A program made the position numbers and the translations under genes. A stretch of 64,000 nt of DNA from Phytohabitans houttuyneae (GTDB lineage: Bacteria; Actinomycetota; Actinomycetes; Mycobacteriales; Micromonosporaceae): the NCBI RefSeq assembly GCF_011764425.1, contig NZ_BLPF01000003.1:248001-312000 (forward strand). Reading direction: 5' to 3'. Shown here one piece after another: positions 18,894-26,673 of the stretch. How positions within the stretch are numbered: the first letter of the stretch is position 1; the number at the start of each line of letters is the position of its first letter. Below the pieces are notes generated by a model. The model ran no database searches. It was not told the DNA's origin and saw nothing but the letters and a program-made list of their open reading frames with translations.

Positions 18894-19703
18894 TCAGGTG
18901 CGGACGGCGGTCACGCCCCACGTCGCGTACGGCACGGTGACGGTGCCACCCAGCCCGTCGACCGCCGCCGACACGGCCGCCATCACCTCGGCCAGCCCGT
19001 CCGGCGGCAGGCTGGTGAGGCCGCCCGAGGTGGGCACCAGGTCGAGCAGCTCGTCGCGGGTGTACGCCCGCGCCCAGTCGTACCGCCACAGCTCCGGCTC
19101 GGTGAAGCTGCCCGCCTCGCGGATCCCGTCCGCCGCCCGCGCGTAGAGCGCGCGATAGCCGTCCAAGATGGACTGTCCAGACTGGCCGGCGAAGTTGACG
19201 GGGGAGTCGGGTGCCACCCGCCGGTACGCCTCGGCCAGTGCCTGAGCCACAGTGGACGGAAGCGCGAAGGCGTGGCCGAACGGCGCCAGCACGCCGCCGG
19301 GCCGCAGCACGCGTGCGGCCTTCGCGGCGCCGGCCACCGGGTCGATCCAGTGCCACGCGGTGCCGGCGACGACCCCGTCGAAGCCGCGGCCGGCCGGATC
19401 CCACTGCTCGAACGTCGCCACCTCGACCTGGACGCCGCCGCGCCGCGCGAACCGCGCCATCCGGGCGTCGGGCTCGACGCCGAGCACCGTGCGGCCGGCC
19501 GCGGCGAGCTGGCGGGCCACGATGCCGGTGCCGCAGCCGACGTCGAGAAAGTCCGGGCCCGGTGCGGCGGCCAGGATGCGCTCGACCATCGCGGCCGGGT
19601 ACGGCCGGCGGGTGCGGTCATAACGCTCGGGGTCGACGCCGAAGGACTCCGCCATGCGCCGGTGCCGGTGCGGTTCGGGGCGGGACGCGGGTGCAGTGGG
19701 CAT
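18894..19703 (-). CDS. Class I SAM-dependent methyltransferase
   Basis: A 269-aa methyltransferase. The SAM-binding motif I is FLDVGCGTGIVA, with VLGVEPDARM as the acidic loop and the Methyltransf_11-type ARVLRPGGVL post-motif. AGTAWHWIDP is typical of ubiquinone/menaquinone-like and small-molecule methyltransferases. The substrate is unknown. It diverges from a TetR regulator over a short region full of repeated half-sites, so it is probably repressed by that regulator. Confidence 0.85.
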   Translation of the reverse strand: MPTAPASRPEPHRHRRMAESFGVDPERYDRTRRPYPAAMVERILAAAPGPDFLDVGCGTGIVARQLAAAGRTVLGVEPDARMARFARRGGVQVEVATFEQWDPAGRGFDGVVAGTAWHWIDPVAGAAKAARVLRPGGVLAPFGHAFALPSTVAQALAEAYRRVAPDSPVNFAGQSGQSILDGYRALYARAADGIREAGSFTEPELWRYDWARAYTRDELLDLVPTSGGLTSLPPDGLAEVMAAVSAAVDGLGGTVTVPYATWGVTAVRT

Positions 19704-19705
19704 GT

Positions 19706-19732
19706 GCCCACTCTAGTGGGCAAGCGCCCACT
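19706..19732. promoter_or_regulatory. TetR-type operator with three half-sites
   Basis: GCCCACT-CT-AGTGGGC (19706-19721) is a perfect dyad. A third half-site GCCCACT follows after AAGC, ending at 19732. The cluster sits immediately upstream of the methyltransferase start and about 50 bp before the TetR gene, so binding would block both promoters. Confidence 0.7.
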
Positions 19733-19784
19733 AGGATAGGGGCTAGTGTTTCGCGGTGGCCGTCAGGCGTGGGAAGGAGAGGCC

Positions 19785-20372
19785 GTGCCGACCGGGGTGG
19801 CGCTGCGTGACCCGCGCCAGCGGCTCTTCGACGCCGCCGAGCGGGTGCTGCTGCGCGCCGGGGCCGCCGGGCTGACCAGCCGCGCGGTCACCGAGGAGGC
19901 GGGAGTCGCCAAGGGCGTGCTGCACCGGCACTTCGCCGACTTCGACGACTTTCTCGCCGAGCTCGTGCTCGACCGCATCGCGCGGGTCGGCGCGCAGGCC
20001 ACCGCGCTGCGAAACGCGGCCGGCACCGGCGCCGTCGTCGACAACCTGACCGACGCGCTGATCACCCTGCTCGAGCCGGTGATGGTGGGCATCGTGGTCC
20101 TTGTCGTCGCGCGGGACGAGCTGCGCGCCCGGCTGCGGCGGGCCGGCACCGCCCGGTTCCCCCTGGTCGGCGAGGGCACCGCCATGATCGCCGACTACCT
20201 GACCGCCGAGCGCGGCCTGGGCCGGATCGCGGCCGACGCCGACGTCGACGCGCTCGCGCCCACCCTGATCGGCGCCGCGCACCTGCTCTTCACCGAGTGG
20301 AAGGGCAGCGCGCCGGAGACCGGTGCCGTCCGCAAGGTCGTCACTACGGTCCTGGCCGGCGCCATCCGCTGA
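19785..20372 (+). CDS. TetR-family transcriptional regulator
   Basis: A 195-aa repressor. The N-terminal helix-turn-helix is LTSRAVTEEAGVAKGVLHRHF, followed by a helical ligand-binding domain of normal length. GTG 19785 has AAGGAG 5 nt upstream, which is much better than the earlier in-frame start at 19746. It is divergent from the methyltransferase and probably autoregulates through the operator between them. The ligand is unknown. Confidence 0.9.
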   Translation: MPTGVALRDPRQRLFDAAERVLLRAGAAGLTSRAVTEEAGVAKGVLHRHFADFDDFLAELVLDRIARVGAQATALRNAAGTGAVVDNLTDALITLLEPVMVGIVVLVVARDELRARLRRAGTARFPLVGEGTAMIADYLTAERGLGRIAADADVDALAPTLIGAAHLLFTEWKGSAPETGAVRKVVTTVLAGAIR

Positions 20373-20380
20373 CGGCTCGC

Positions 20381-20416
20381 GTGGTGCCCGGCCAGCCCGG
20401 CCCGGCCGGGCACCAC
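20381..20416. terminator. Bidirectional terminator hairpin
   Basis: A perfect 13-bp stem (GTGGTGCCCGGCC and its complement) with a 10-nt loop lies between the convergent tetR-type gene and the secreted protein gene. Confidence 0.75.
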
Positions 20417-20427
20417 GGTTGTGCGCG

Positions 20428-20862
20428 TTACGGCGTGATCTGCGTGCACGGGACCGTGCCGTCCACCAGACAGTTGGTGGGCAGGCCCGTGCCGCGCATG
20501 GGAAGGGTGAACTGGAAGGACGCTCCAGGCCGGATCGGGTACGGGTCGCTGGACGCCCGGCTGACCGTGATGTGGCGGCCGGTCGCGGTGTTCACGATGG
20601 CGATCCGCACCTGCGGGGACGGCCACGGTCCCGGCCACGTGTCCGCCGGCAGGTCGAACTCCACCCGCCAGTCGTAGTCGGGCTCGCTGGTGTCGTTGGT
20701 GACCACGAAGGTCAGCACGGGGATCTGGGCCCTGACGCCCGGCTGGAACGTCGCCGTCGCGGCGTTCGCCGTCGCCGCCGGGGCCAGCCCCATCAGCGCG
20801 CCGGCGACGGCGGCTGTGGCGACGAGAAGGAGGCGCCGGAGGGCGCTGCTTCTTGAATTCAT
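20428..20862 (-). CDS. Secreted protein with a CBM2-like beta domain
   Basis: A 144-aa exported protein. The signal peptide (RRLLLVATAAVAGALMG, cleavage near ANAAT) is followed by a single beta-rich domain of about 105 residues. Segments such as FVVTNDTSEPDYDWRVEFDL and a late Cys pair resemble carbohydrate-binding or cell-surface beta-sandwich modules, but the resemblance is weak. No catalytic domain is attached. The upstream 206 bp to the next gene is A/T-rich and probably contains divergent promoters. Confidence 0.65.
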   Translation of the reverse strand: MNSRSSALRRLLLVATAAVAGALMGLAPAATANAATATFQPGVRAQIPVLTFVVTNDTSEPDYDWRVEFDLPADTWPGPWPSPQVRIAIVNTATGRHITVSRASSDPYPIRPGASFQFTLPMRGTGLPTNCLVDGTVPCTQITP

Positions 20863-21068
20863 GGCGACAGTGTGATGGATGTCAATTCCTGTCGACAGGT
20901 TCGTTCGACTGATGCGCCTTTCTTGGGTGTGTGCTATTAACGATAGAGTGGCTGCGTAAATCTGTAGCTGCATATGCGCGATAACGAAGTCGAGCCATTG
21001 TTTACCAATTTTCGAGTAACAATTATCGGCGAGTGACTTCCTGCTCCGGAGCGGGTAGCGTCATCACT

Positions 21069-21737
21069 GTGACGCACATCGACGTCGAGCGCGTTCGCTG
21101 GCTGATCGGCCAGGTCGGCGTCGCGGCTAACGCCATCAACGGCAGTCGCGGCGCGAGCGACGAGTCGGGTTCGGTCGCGGCCAGCGCGTTCGGCAACACC
21201 GCGAGCGGCTCCTTCTGCCACACCGCCTGGCAGGAGACGGCGACCGAGGCGAGCACCGCGACCGGCTTCCTGCGCACGTCGCTGGAGGCCGACTGGAGCC
21301 GGCTCGGCGTCGTGCTGCACACGTTCGAGCAGATGGACGCGGAGTCGGCCGACGAGATCTGCGCGACCGGCCTGCGCTCCGGCTCGCTGGACGTCTTCAA
21401 CACGCACCTGGACTCCAAGTCCGGCGATCGGCGCCAGGAGCAGGCCGAGGACGCCGTCAACGCCATCGAGCCGGCCCTCGGCCCGACCATCTTCGCGGGC
21501 GACTTCAACACCGAGACCCCACCGGAGCTCGACCGGCTGACCGGCATGGGCTGGGTCGAGGTCTCCGTCGACGCGGACGGCAACCCGCTCGCCACCTCGT
21601 CCCACGACAACGCGATCGACAAGGTCTACGCCAGCCCGGGCGTGGTGGCCACCGGCCCCGCCGAGGAGGTCGACGGCGGCCCCTCGGACCACGACGGCAT
21701 CGTCGTAAACCTCGCCATCGCTCCCGCCTGGCCGTAG
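21069..21737 (+). CDS. EspC-like N-terminus joined to C-terminal half of an EEP nuclease
   Basis: Residues 1-92 look like an EspC/WXG100-type helical hairpin exported by type VII secretion (VERVRWLIGQVGVAANAI through FEQMDAE). From residue 93 it changes abruptly to the second half of an endonuclease/exonuclease/phosphatase domain, with NTHLDS, GDFNT and the terminal SDHDG catalytic motifs. The first half of that fold, with its metal-binding Glu, is absent here but present on the opposite strand at 21752-22912. The join lies at a short imperfect inverted repeat. GTG 21069 is chosen because it begins the EspC-like region; GTG 21033 is an alternative. Encoded as it stands, the nuclease half is unlikely to be active alone. 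Confidence 0.75.
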   Translation: MTHIDVERVRWLIGQVGVAANAINGSRGASDESGSVAASAFGNTASGSFCHTAWQETATEASTATGFLRTSLEADWSRLGVVLHTFEQMDAESADEICATGLRSGSLDVFNTHLDSKSGDRRQEQAEDAVNAIEPALGPTIFAGDFNTETPPELDRLTGMGWVEVSVDADGNPLATSSHDNAIDKVYASPGVVATGPAEEVDGGPSDHDGIVVNLAIAPAWP

Positions 21738-21761
21738 GCGGGCGGGCCGGGCTACTCCTCG
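21338..21761. repeat. Possible 0.4-kb inverted segment with short flanking inverted repeat
   Basis: CGCGGAGTCGGCC (21338-21350) and GGGCTACTCCTCG (21749-21761) are 13-bp arms matching at 10 positions when one is reversed. Flipping the DNA between GGAGT (21341) and ACTCC (21758) restores two normal genes: a 92-residue EspC-like protein ending in TAG, and one continuous nuclease gene on the minus strand. The restored stops would be 14 nt apart. Confidence 0.6.
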
Positions 21762-22912
21762 ATCGGCACCTCGGTGTGCTGCAGCACGCGCCCTTCCGGA
21801 TGCGAGCCGACGTCGACGTCGTAGGTCGGCGGACCGTGCGGGTTTCGGTGCCCGGTCACGTCGACGTAGTCGCCCCAGCCGGGCTCCTGCAGCTCGGTCG
21901 GTTCGCGCGGTATCGCCTCGCCCACTCCGCCGCCCTCGCGGACAAGCACGACGTTGCCGAAGTCGTTCATGCCGCTCTCATTCCGCCACGGATTGGGGGA
22001 GTCGTCGAACTGCATCTTGTGCTCGGCCTTCTCGAAGTGCATCTGCCACTGGCCGTCGGTGTTTTCGTTCAGCCACTTTTGCAGATCTTCCGCGTTGCCT
22101 TTGAACATCTCCTGAAGCGTGATCACGTTAGCGTCAGTGTCCGCGATGATCTGCCCGATCTCGTCGATGTCGCCGGGGTCGGTGCCGTCGCCGGCCTCCT
22201 CGTCGCCGAACGGGGAGCCCCACGGCACGTTTCCGAAGCCCTGGCCCACGTTGAGGTTGAGGACCCGGACCGCCTGCGGGCGCCAGGTGTCGCTGATCGC
22301 GGACAGGCCCGGGTCGTTGCCGACGAGCGGATCTGGGACGGCCGAGCCGGTCAGGATCCGCCGCAGGGCGGCGGCCTGCGCCTGCAGCTGCTCATCCACG
22401 CTGGTACGGATGTCGCCGGCGGCGCGCATCGCGTCGGACACCAGCGCCGCCTCCGTCTCGTCGGCGGGCTCGAAGACAAGCCTCGGTCCCTCGGGCACGG
22501 ACGGATGCCACGAGGTCGCCTCATGCTCGGTGTGGGTGACCGCCGACAGCCTCGCCCGCTGCTCGTCGAGCTGAGCCTGGCCGAGCCGCAGGATGGCCGC
22601 GACGTAGTCGAGTGTCTCGGCGGCTCGTCCGGTCGCGTCCGACACCAGGCCGAGGTCGCCGCCGAGCTTGCGGCGGCGGGCCTGGAACGCATCCGCGGTC
22701 TCGCCCAGCCACGCGCCCTCGGTCTCGATCTGGCCGGCGGCGGTGTCCAGCGTCTCCCGCGCCGTCCCGGCCTCCGCGCCCAACGCGCGCACCGCGTCGG
22801 CCGCCGCCTCCAGCGCGGCCGGGTCGGCACCGAGGTCGAACGTCTGCTGGTACGCCGTCACGGTCGCCGGCCGCGGCTCGGCCTGGTCCGGTGTTTCGCT
22901 GGGAGCCGGCAT
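21752..22912 (-). CDS. WXG/ESX-type protein with N-terminal half of an EEP nuclease
   Basis: A 386-aa protein. Residues 1-170 are helical with an LXG/WXG-like pattern (GAWLGETADAFQARRRKLGGDL) typical of type VII secretion substrates. After a linker, RVLNLNVGQGFG and DANVITLQEMF are the opening strand and metal-binding Glu of the EEP (DNase I-like) fold. The protein then stops at VPIEE without the NTH, GDFN and SDH motifs, which lie in the convergent gene. ATG 22912 has GGAGG 5 nt upstream. It is probably a truncated or recombinable secreted nuclease toxin. No immunity gene is obvious next to it. Confidence 0.78.
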   Translation of the reverse strand: MPAPSETPDQAEPRPATVTAYQQTFDLGADPAALEAAADAVRALGAEAGTARETLDTAAGQIETEGAWLGETADAFQARRRKLGGDLGLVSDATGRAAETLDYVAAILRLGQAQLDEQRARLSAVTHTEHEATSWHPSVPEGPRLVFEPADETEAALVSDAMRAAGDIRTSVDEQLQAQAAALRRILTGSAVPDPLVGNDPGLSAISDTWRPQAVRVLNLNVGQGFGNVPWGSPFGDEEAGDGTDPGDIDEIGQIIADTDANVITLQEMFKGNAEDLQKWLNENTDGQWQMHFEKAEHKMQFDDSPNPWRNESGMNDFGNVVLVREGGGVGEAIPREPTELQEPGWGDYVDVTGHRNPHGPPTYDVDVGSHPEGRVLQHTEVPIEE

Positions 22913-22960
22913 CGTCGCCTCCACGGGCGTCAGCTACGCACGGTCAGTCGACAAGCATAA

Positions 22961-24175
22961 ATGAGCACCGGCGCCCTGTCCCGTATCCTCCCGTGGGGAT
23001 CACGGAGGTCTGAGGAAACGGTGGGGATCGAGCAGAGCGCCGGACGGCTGTACGTTTTGGACCTGCTGCGCTTCGCGGCGGCGATGGCGATCGTCGGGTA
23101 CCACTTCATCCCGACCCACCCCGAGGTCTGGAGCGGCGACAGCTCGGCCTTCGAGGTCGTTGCGGACCCGCTCCAGTACGCCTGGCTGGGCGTCGAGGCA
23201 TTCTTCGTGATCAGCGGTTTCGTGATCTGCATGAGCAGCTGGGGCCGTTCCCTGTCCCGGTTCTTCGTCTCGCGCGTCAGCCGGCTCATGCCCGCCTACA
23301 TGTGCGCGGTCCTGCTAACGGCGGCCGCGGTCAGCCTCGAACCGCTGGCCCGGGAGCGGCCGCAGCCCTCGCACGTGCTGATCAACCTGACCATGCTCCA
23401 GCAGTTCCTGAACGTACCGCCGGTCGACAGCGTGTACTGGACGCTCTTCGTCGAGCTGAAGTTCTACCTGCTGTTCGCGATCGTCGTGTACTTCGGCGTG
23501 ACGTACCGGCGGGTGGTGCTCTTCTGTCTGGTGTGGACGGTGGTCGCGCTGTTCGCGATGTACACCGGATCGGGTTTTCTCCGCGCGGTGGTGGAGCCGT
23601 CCTACGCGCCGCTGTTCGTCGCGGGCATCACGCTCTATCTGATCCACCGTTTCGGGCCCGACCTGCTGCTGTGGGGGATGCTCGCCGCCTCGGTGGCGAT
23701 CTCCATGGTGTGCCTGGCGCAGCGGGACGCGGTCCGGCAGGGCGCCGCCTCGTACCCGGCCAGCGTGGCCGTCATGCTCGCCTTCTTCGCGGTGATGGTG
23801 GCGGTGGCGCTGGGCGGTTTCTCGTGGCTGCGCTGGCGCGGCATGGTGACGGTCGGCGCGCTCACCTACCCGGTGTACCTGCTGCACCACGAGATCGGCC
23901 TGCGCGCGATCGCCCGCCTGGCCGGCCGGATGCCGCCGTGGGTCCTGCTCGCCGCCGTGGTGGCCGGTGTCCTGCTCGCGAGCCACGCCGTGCACCGCCT
24001 TGTCGAGCGGCCGCTGGCCCGGGCGCTGCGGGACGGCCTGTCCGCCAGCTTCGCGCGCATCCGCTCGGCGGACGCGGCGGTGCGCACCGTCCCGGCCCCG
24101 TCGGGCCTCAGCGGGCGTAACGGGCCGCCAGGTCGCGGTGCTGCTCAGCCGCCCGCGCTGCCTGGGCGGCGGTGA
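22961..24175 (+). CDS. Acyltransferase 3 family (OafA/YrhL-like) membrane protein
   Basis: A 404-aa polytopic protein. LRFAAAMAIVGYHF near the N-terminus has the conserved Arg and the His of acyltransferase 3 proteins, followed by the GVEAFFVISGFVI segment, the SRLMPAY loop and about ten membrane helices. These enzymes move acyl groups to surface sugars or antibiotics. GTG 23021, preceded by GAGGAAACG, is an equally good start that would remove 20 residues. The last 40 residues are Pro/Gly-rich and overlap the next, convergent gene by 68 bp. Confidence 0.85.
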   Translation: MSTGALSRILPWGSRRSEETVGIEQSAGRLYVLDLLRFAAAMAIVGYHFIPTHPEVWSGDSSAFEVVADPLQYAWLGVEAFFVISGFVICMSSWGRSLSRFFVSRVSRLMPAYMCAVLLTAAAVSLEPLARERPQPSHVLINLTMLQQFLNVPPVDSVYWTLFVELKFYLLFAIVVYFGVTYRRVVLFCLVWTVVALFAMYTGSGFLRAVVEPSYAPLFVAGITLYLIHRFGPDLLLWGMLAASVAISMVCLAQRDAVRQGAASYPASVAVMLAFFAVMVAVALGGFSWLRWRGMVTVGALTYPVYLLHHEIGLRAIARLAGRMPPWVLLAAVVAGVLLASHAVHRLVERPLARALRDGLSASFARIRSADAAVRTVPAPSGLSGRNGPPGRGAAQPPALPGRR

Positions 24176-24443
24176 CGGGGGAGCCGGGCATGCCGCTCAA
24201 CATCTCGATCTGCTCGGCGAAGCGCAGGTGCTCGCGGTGCGCGTGCTCCCGGCAGGCAAGGCACGTCACGCTTTCCGGGCGCTGGGAGGTCATCGCGTAC
24301 GGCACGTCGATGCCGCAACCCGTCGTCACCGTGCTCGGCGAGTCAGCCACCAGGCCGAACGTGGACGCGAGCAGCCCGCGCACCGCACCGCCGGAACGCG
24401 CCACCCGGCGCTCGACGTGGATGTGGGGATCTTTTCCGGTCAT
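24108..24443 (-). CDS. Small Cys-containing hypothetical protein
   Basis: A 111-aa protein. VTTGCGIDVPYAMTSQRPES and VTCLACREH give a CxxC plus a separate Cys and several His residues, suggesting a zinc-binding site. The C-terminal third is a charged helix (EHLRFAEQIEMLSG). Function is unknown. Codon pattern supports it as real despite the 68-bp convergent overlap with the acyltransferase. Confidence 0.6.
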   Translation of the reverse strand: MTGKDPHIHVERRVARSGGAVRGLLASTFGLVADSPSTVTTGCGIDVPYAMTSQRPESVTCLACREHAHREHLRFAEQIEMLSGMPGSPVTAAQAARAAEQHRDLAARYAR

Positions 24444-24527
24444 CGGCGACCCTCCGCGTGAAGGGGCTGCGACCCGCCGGCCAGGGACAGGGTAACGCTA
24501 CTTCGGCAGGATCCCGCGCTCGGCGGC

Positions 24528-25230
24528 GTGCCGGAAGTCGTCGACCATGCGGTCGAAGAGCGTGGCGGCCGGCCCGACGTGCTCGGCGCGGTCGTGCTCG
24601 CCGCCTGGCTCGTCTGCCTGCTGCTGGCGATCAGCGAGGGCAGCTCGTGGGGCTGGGGCTCGGGCCGCACGTCGGCCTGTTCGCCGCCGCGGCCGCGCTC
24701 TGCGCGGTGTGGGTGCTCGTCGAGCTGATCTCCAACTTCGTGCAGACCCCCAAGGACCAGGTCGGGTACGGGCTGAGCGGCTCGGTCCTCGACGTCGGCC
24801 TGTACCTGCTGCCCAGCACGTTCGGCATGATGCTGTTCTCCACGCTCGCCGGCCGTTTCGAGCGCCGCCTCGGCACCGCGTACACGCTGGCGATCGGCTC
24901 CCTGCTGGTCGCGGCGAGCTTCCTGTACCTGACGATCTCCAACGGCCACGTATACGACGTACTGATATACAGCGGTGTGATGGGCGCGCCTCGCTGCTGA
25001 CCAGCCACGTCATCGCCGGCACCGAGGTGCCGAGCCTCGACGGGTACACGCTGTCGTTCGCGGTGGTGGCCGTCGGCGGTGCGGTGGCCGCGGCGATCGC
25101 GCTCGTGCACGGCGTGGCCTACAAGCACGACCGGGCACACGAGCGCCCGGTCTCCGACTTCGACACCTCGGCCAACGCCGAACTCGCCGCAGTGGCCGGC
25201 GACTACGGCGACGTGCCAGCCCGCCGGTAG
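24528..25230 (+). pseudogene. Remnant of a DHA2-type MFS transporter
   Basis: Transporter-like sequence appears in pieces: VVLAAWLVCLLLAISEGSSW, then PHVGLFAAAAALCAVWVL through YLLPSTFGMMLFSTLAGRFE, then SLLTSHVIAGTEVPSLDGYT to the 3' end. The pieces lie in different frames. The N-terminal half is missing, and about 40-50 residues (where QTGVATG-type sequence is expected) are deleted before SLLTSHV. It is therefore decayed rather than merely misread. On the minus strand the first 70 bases could encode the tail of another lost gene (FDRMVDDFRHAAERGILPK then stop). Confidence 0.75.
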
Positions 25231-25338
25231 CCGATTCAAAAGACCCAAACCGAACCAGATCCGGGCTACCGCGACGCCCGTCGTGGTCCGGACCGTTGCT
25301 CCCGCGGCCTCACCCTCCGCGGTCGCCCAGCTCACCCC
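25231..25338 (-). repeat. Dispersed intergenic repeat, copy 2
   Basis: Reverse-strand copy of the element at 131-238, with 62 identical bases at 25253-25314. It starts exactly where the MFS remnant ends. Its leading part, GAGCTGGGCGACCGCGG on the minus strand, matches copy 3 at 25595-25626 better than copy 1. Confidence 0.8.
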
Positions 25339-25529
25339 GCTCCCGCAGATCGTGGAGACCTAGCGTCGCTCGACTTCGGAGTCGGGTTTACTTCCCGCGC
25401 GACAGCTTCCGGTCTCTTCCCAGCTCGCAGTGTCCGCGCCGCAGAAGCCTCTGATCTTCCTCTACCCGCAGTTCGGCGCCGTCGTCGCGGTCTGTGACTG
25501 CCGATCAGGTGCGGGCGGTGTGAGCTTCG

Positions 25530-25578
25530 AGATCTTGGTGAGTTTGCGCGATATTTCGACGCTAACTTGCCAAGATCT
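25530..25578. repeat. Imperfect 19-bp palindrome
   Basis: Arms 25530-25548 and 25560-25578 (starting AGATCTTGG and ending CCAAGATCT) match at all but three positions around an 11-nt loop. It precedes repeat copy 3, as the hairpin at 73-118 precedes copy 1. Confidence 0.65.
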
Positions 25579-25594
25579 GCCGGTGCGGGCTCCT

Positions 25595-25626
25595 GGGTTG
25601 AGCTGGGCGACCGCGGAGGGTGAGGC
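25595..25626 (+). repeat. Dispersed intergenic repeat, partial copy 3
   Basis: Thirty-two bases match the leading module of copy 2 at nearly every position (GAGCTGGGCGACCGCGGAGG core), after which similarity is lost. The 440-bp interval 25231-25672 holds only these repeats and hairpins; I see no gene in it. Confidence 0.7.
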
Positions 25627-25672
25627 GGCAACCGCGGGCATAGCGACCGCGAACGGTCTCTAGGCCCTGGGT

Positions 25673-26155
25673 CTAGGACGTCAGGTTGCGGGCGAAGCGG
25701 TGGGTGGGCACGCCGTCCACGGTGCTCTCGCCGAGGAACGTGAAGTCGTTGCGCAGCAGCACCGCCCGGGAGGCGTGGTTGTCCGGTGACGTGTCCGCGC
25801 GCAGGCGGCGCAGCCCGTACGCCGAGCGGGCCAGCTCGCACAGCTGCCGCACGCCATCGGTGGCGGCGCCGCGCCCCGCGAACGCCTCGGCCACGCGGTA
25901 GCCGACCTCCGCCTCGCCGCCGGCGATGCTCGTCAGGTTGAACCTGCCGGCGATCTCGCCCGCGTCCGTGACCAGCAGGTGGAAGCGGTCGGTGCCGGCC
26001 GCCTGCATCGCGAGCAGCGCCGCGTGCCGGGCCGGGTAGCCGGCGAAGAAGCCGTCGCCGCGGTCCGGCACCGAGGCGGCGAAGTACGCCCGGTTGGCGG
26101 TCTCGAAGGCCAGCACCGCGTCCCGGTGCCCGGCGGTGAGCGGCGAAAGGCGCAC
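25673..26155 (-). CDS. GNAT-family N-acetyltransferase (RimJ/RimL-like)
   Basis: A 160-aa acetyltransferase. AEVGYRVAEAFAGRGAATDGV is the acetyl-CoA-binding beta4/loop region (with R-G-x-x-T in place of the usual R/Q-x-x-G-x-G/A), followed by LRADTSPDNHASRAVLLRNDF, the family's conserved C-terminal motif. RimJ/RimL-like enzymes acetylate protein N-termini, amino acids or antibiotics; the substrate is not evident. It lies 20 bp downstream of the cupin gene on the same strand and may belong to that operon. Confidence 0.85.
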   Translation of the reverse strand: MRLSPLTAGHRDAVLAFETANRAYFAASVPDRGDGFFAGYPARHAALLAMQAAGTDRFHLLVTDAGEIAGRFNLTSIAGGEAEVGYRVAEAFAGRGAATDGVRQLCELARSAYGLRRLRADTSPDNHASRAVLLRNDFTFLGESTVDGVPTHRFARNLTS

Positions 26156-26175
26156 CCCGCGACGGTACCCGCCGG

Positions 26176-26673
26176 TCAGTCGAGGGTGACCTCGGACCAG
26201 TCGAGGCCGTCGAGGTTGACCACGATCGCCTCCTGGGTGGTGCGGGCGATCACCACGACCGCCTCGATGTCCGGGTCGGGGTTTTCCTCGCGGTGCGGCA
26301 CGTAGGGCGGCACGAAGATGTAGTCGCCCGGCCCGGTCTGTATCCGGGTCTCCACCGGCTCGTCGCCCTCCAGGTCGACGAAGACGAACGCGGGCGTGCC
26401 GGATACCACGAAAATGGCGGTCTCCGAGGCGCCGTGGTGGTGGTTGCCGGAGTTGGTGGCGCCCGGCACGTGGGTCTGTCCCATCCAGAGGTGGCGGGCG
26501 CCGACCGTCTTGCCGCTGATCGCCTCCCGGCGCCTCATGCCGGAGGTCTGCGAGGTCTGGTCGACGAGCCCGGCCGGTGCGATGCGGTGCAGCCGGCGGT
26601 GAAACGGGTCGATGTCCGTGGGCAGCAGGACCCCACTGGGGGTACGGATCGCGGGCACGTGCAGGGGAGGCAT
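26176..26673 (-). CDS. Cupin-domain protein
   Basis: A 165-aa single-domain cupin. Motif 1 is GNHHHGASETAIFVVSG, with the metal-binding His cluster and Glu, and motif 2 is GDYIFVPPYVPHREENP. It may be a small dioxygenase, an isomerase or a ligand sensor. Start 26673 has AGGAG 7 nt upstream and overlaps the LysR stop (TGATG), so its translation is coupled to the regulator. Its position beside the monooxygenase island suggests a role in that pathway. Confidence 0.85.
   Translation of the reverse strand: MPPLHVPAIRTPSGVLLPTDIDPFHRRLHRIAPAGLVDQTSQTSGMRRREAISGKTVGARHLWMGQTHVPGATNSGNHHHGASETAIFVVSGTPAFVFVDLEGDEPVETRIQTGPGDYIFVPPYVPHREENPDPDIEAVVVIARTTQEAIVVNLDGLDWSEVTLD

Noticed and set aside
25231-25672. 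Insertion sequence in the repeat-rich gap
   Set aside because: No transposase frame, terminal inverted repeats or target duplications were found; only short repeats and palindromes.
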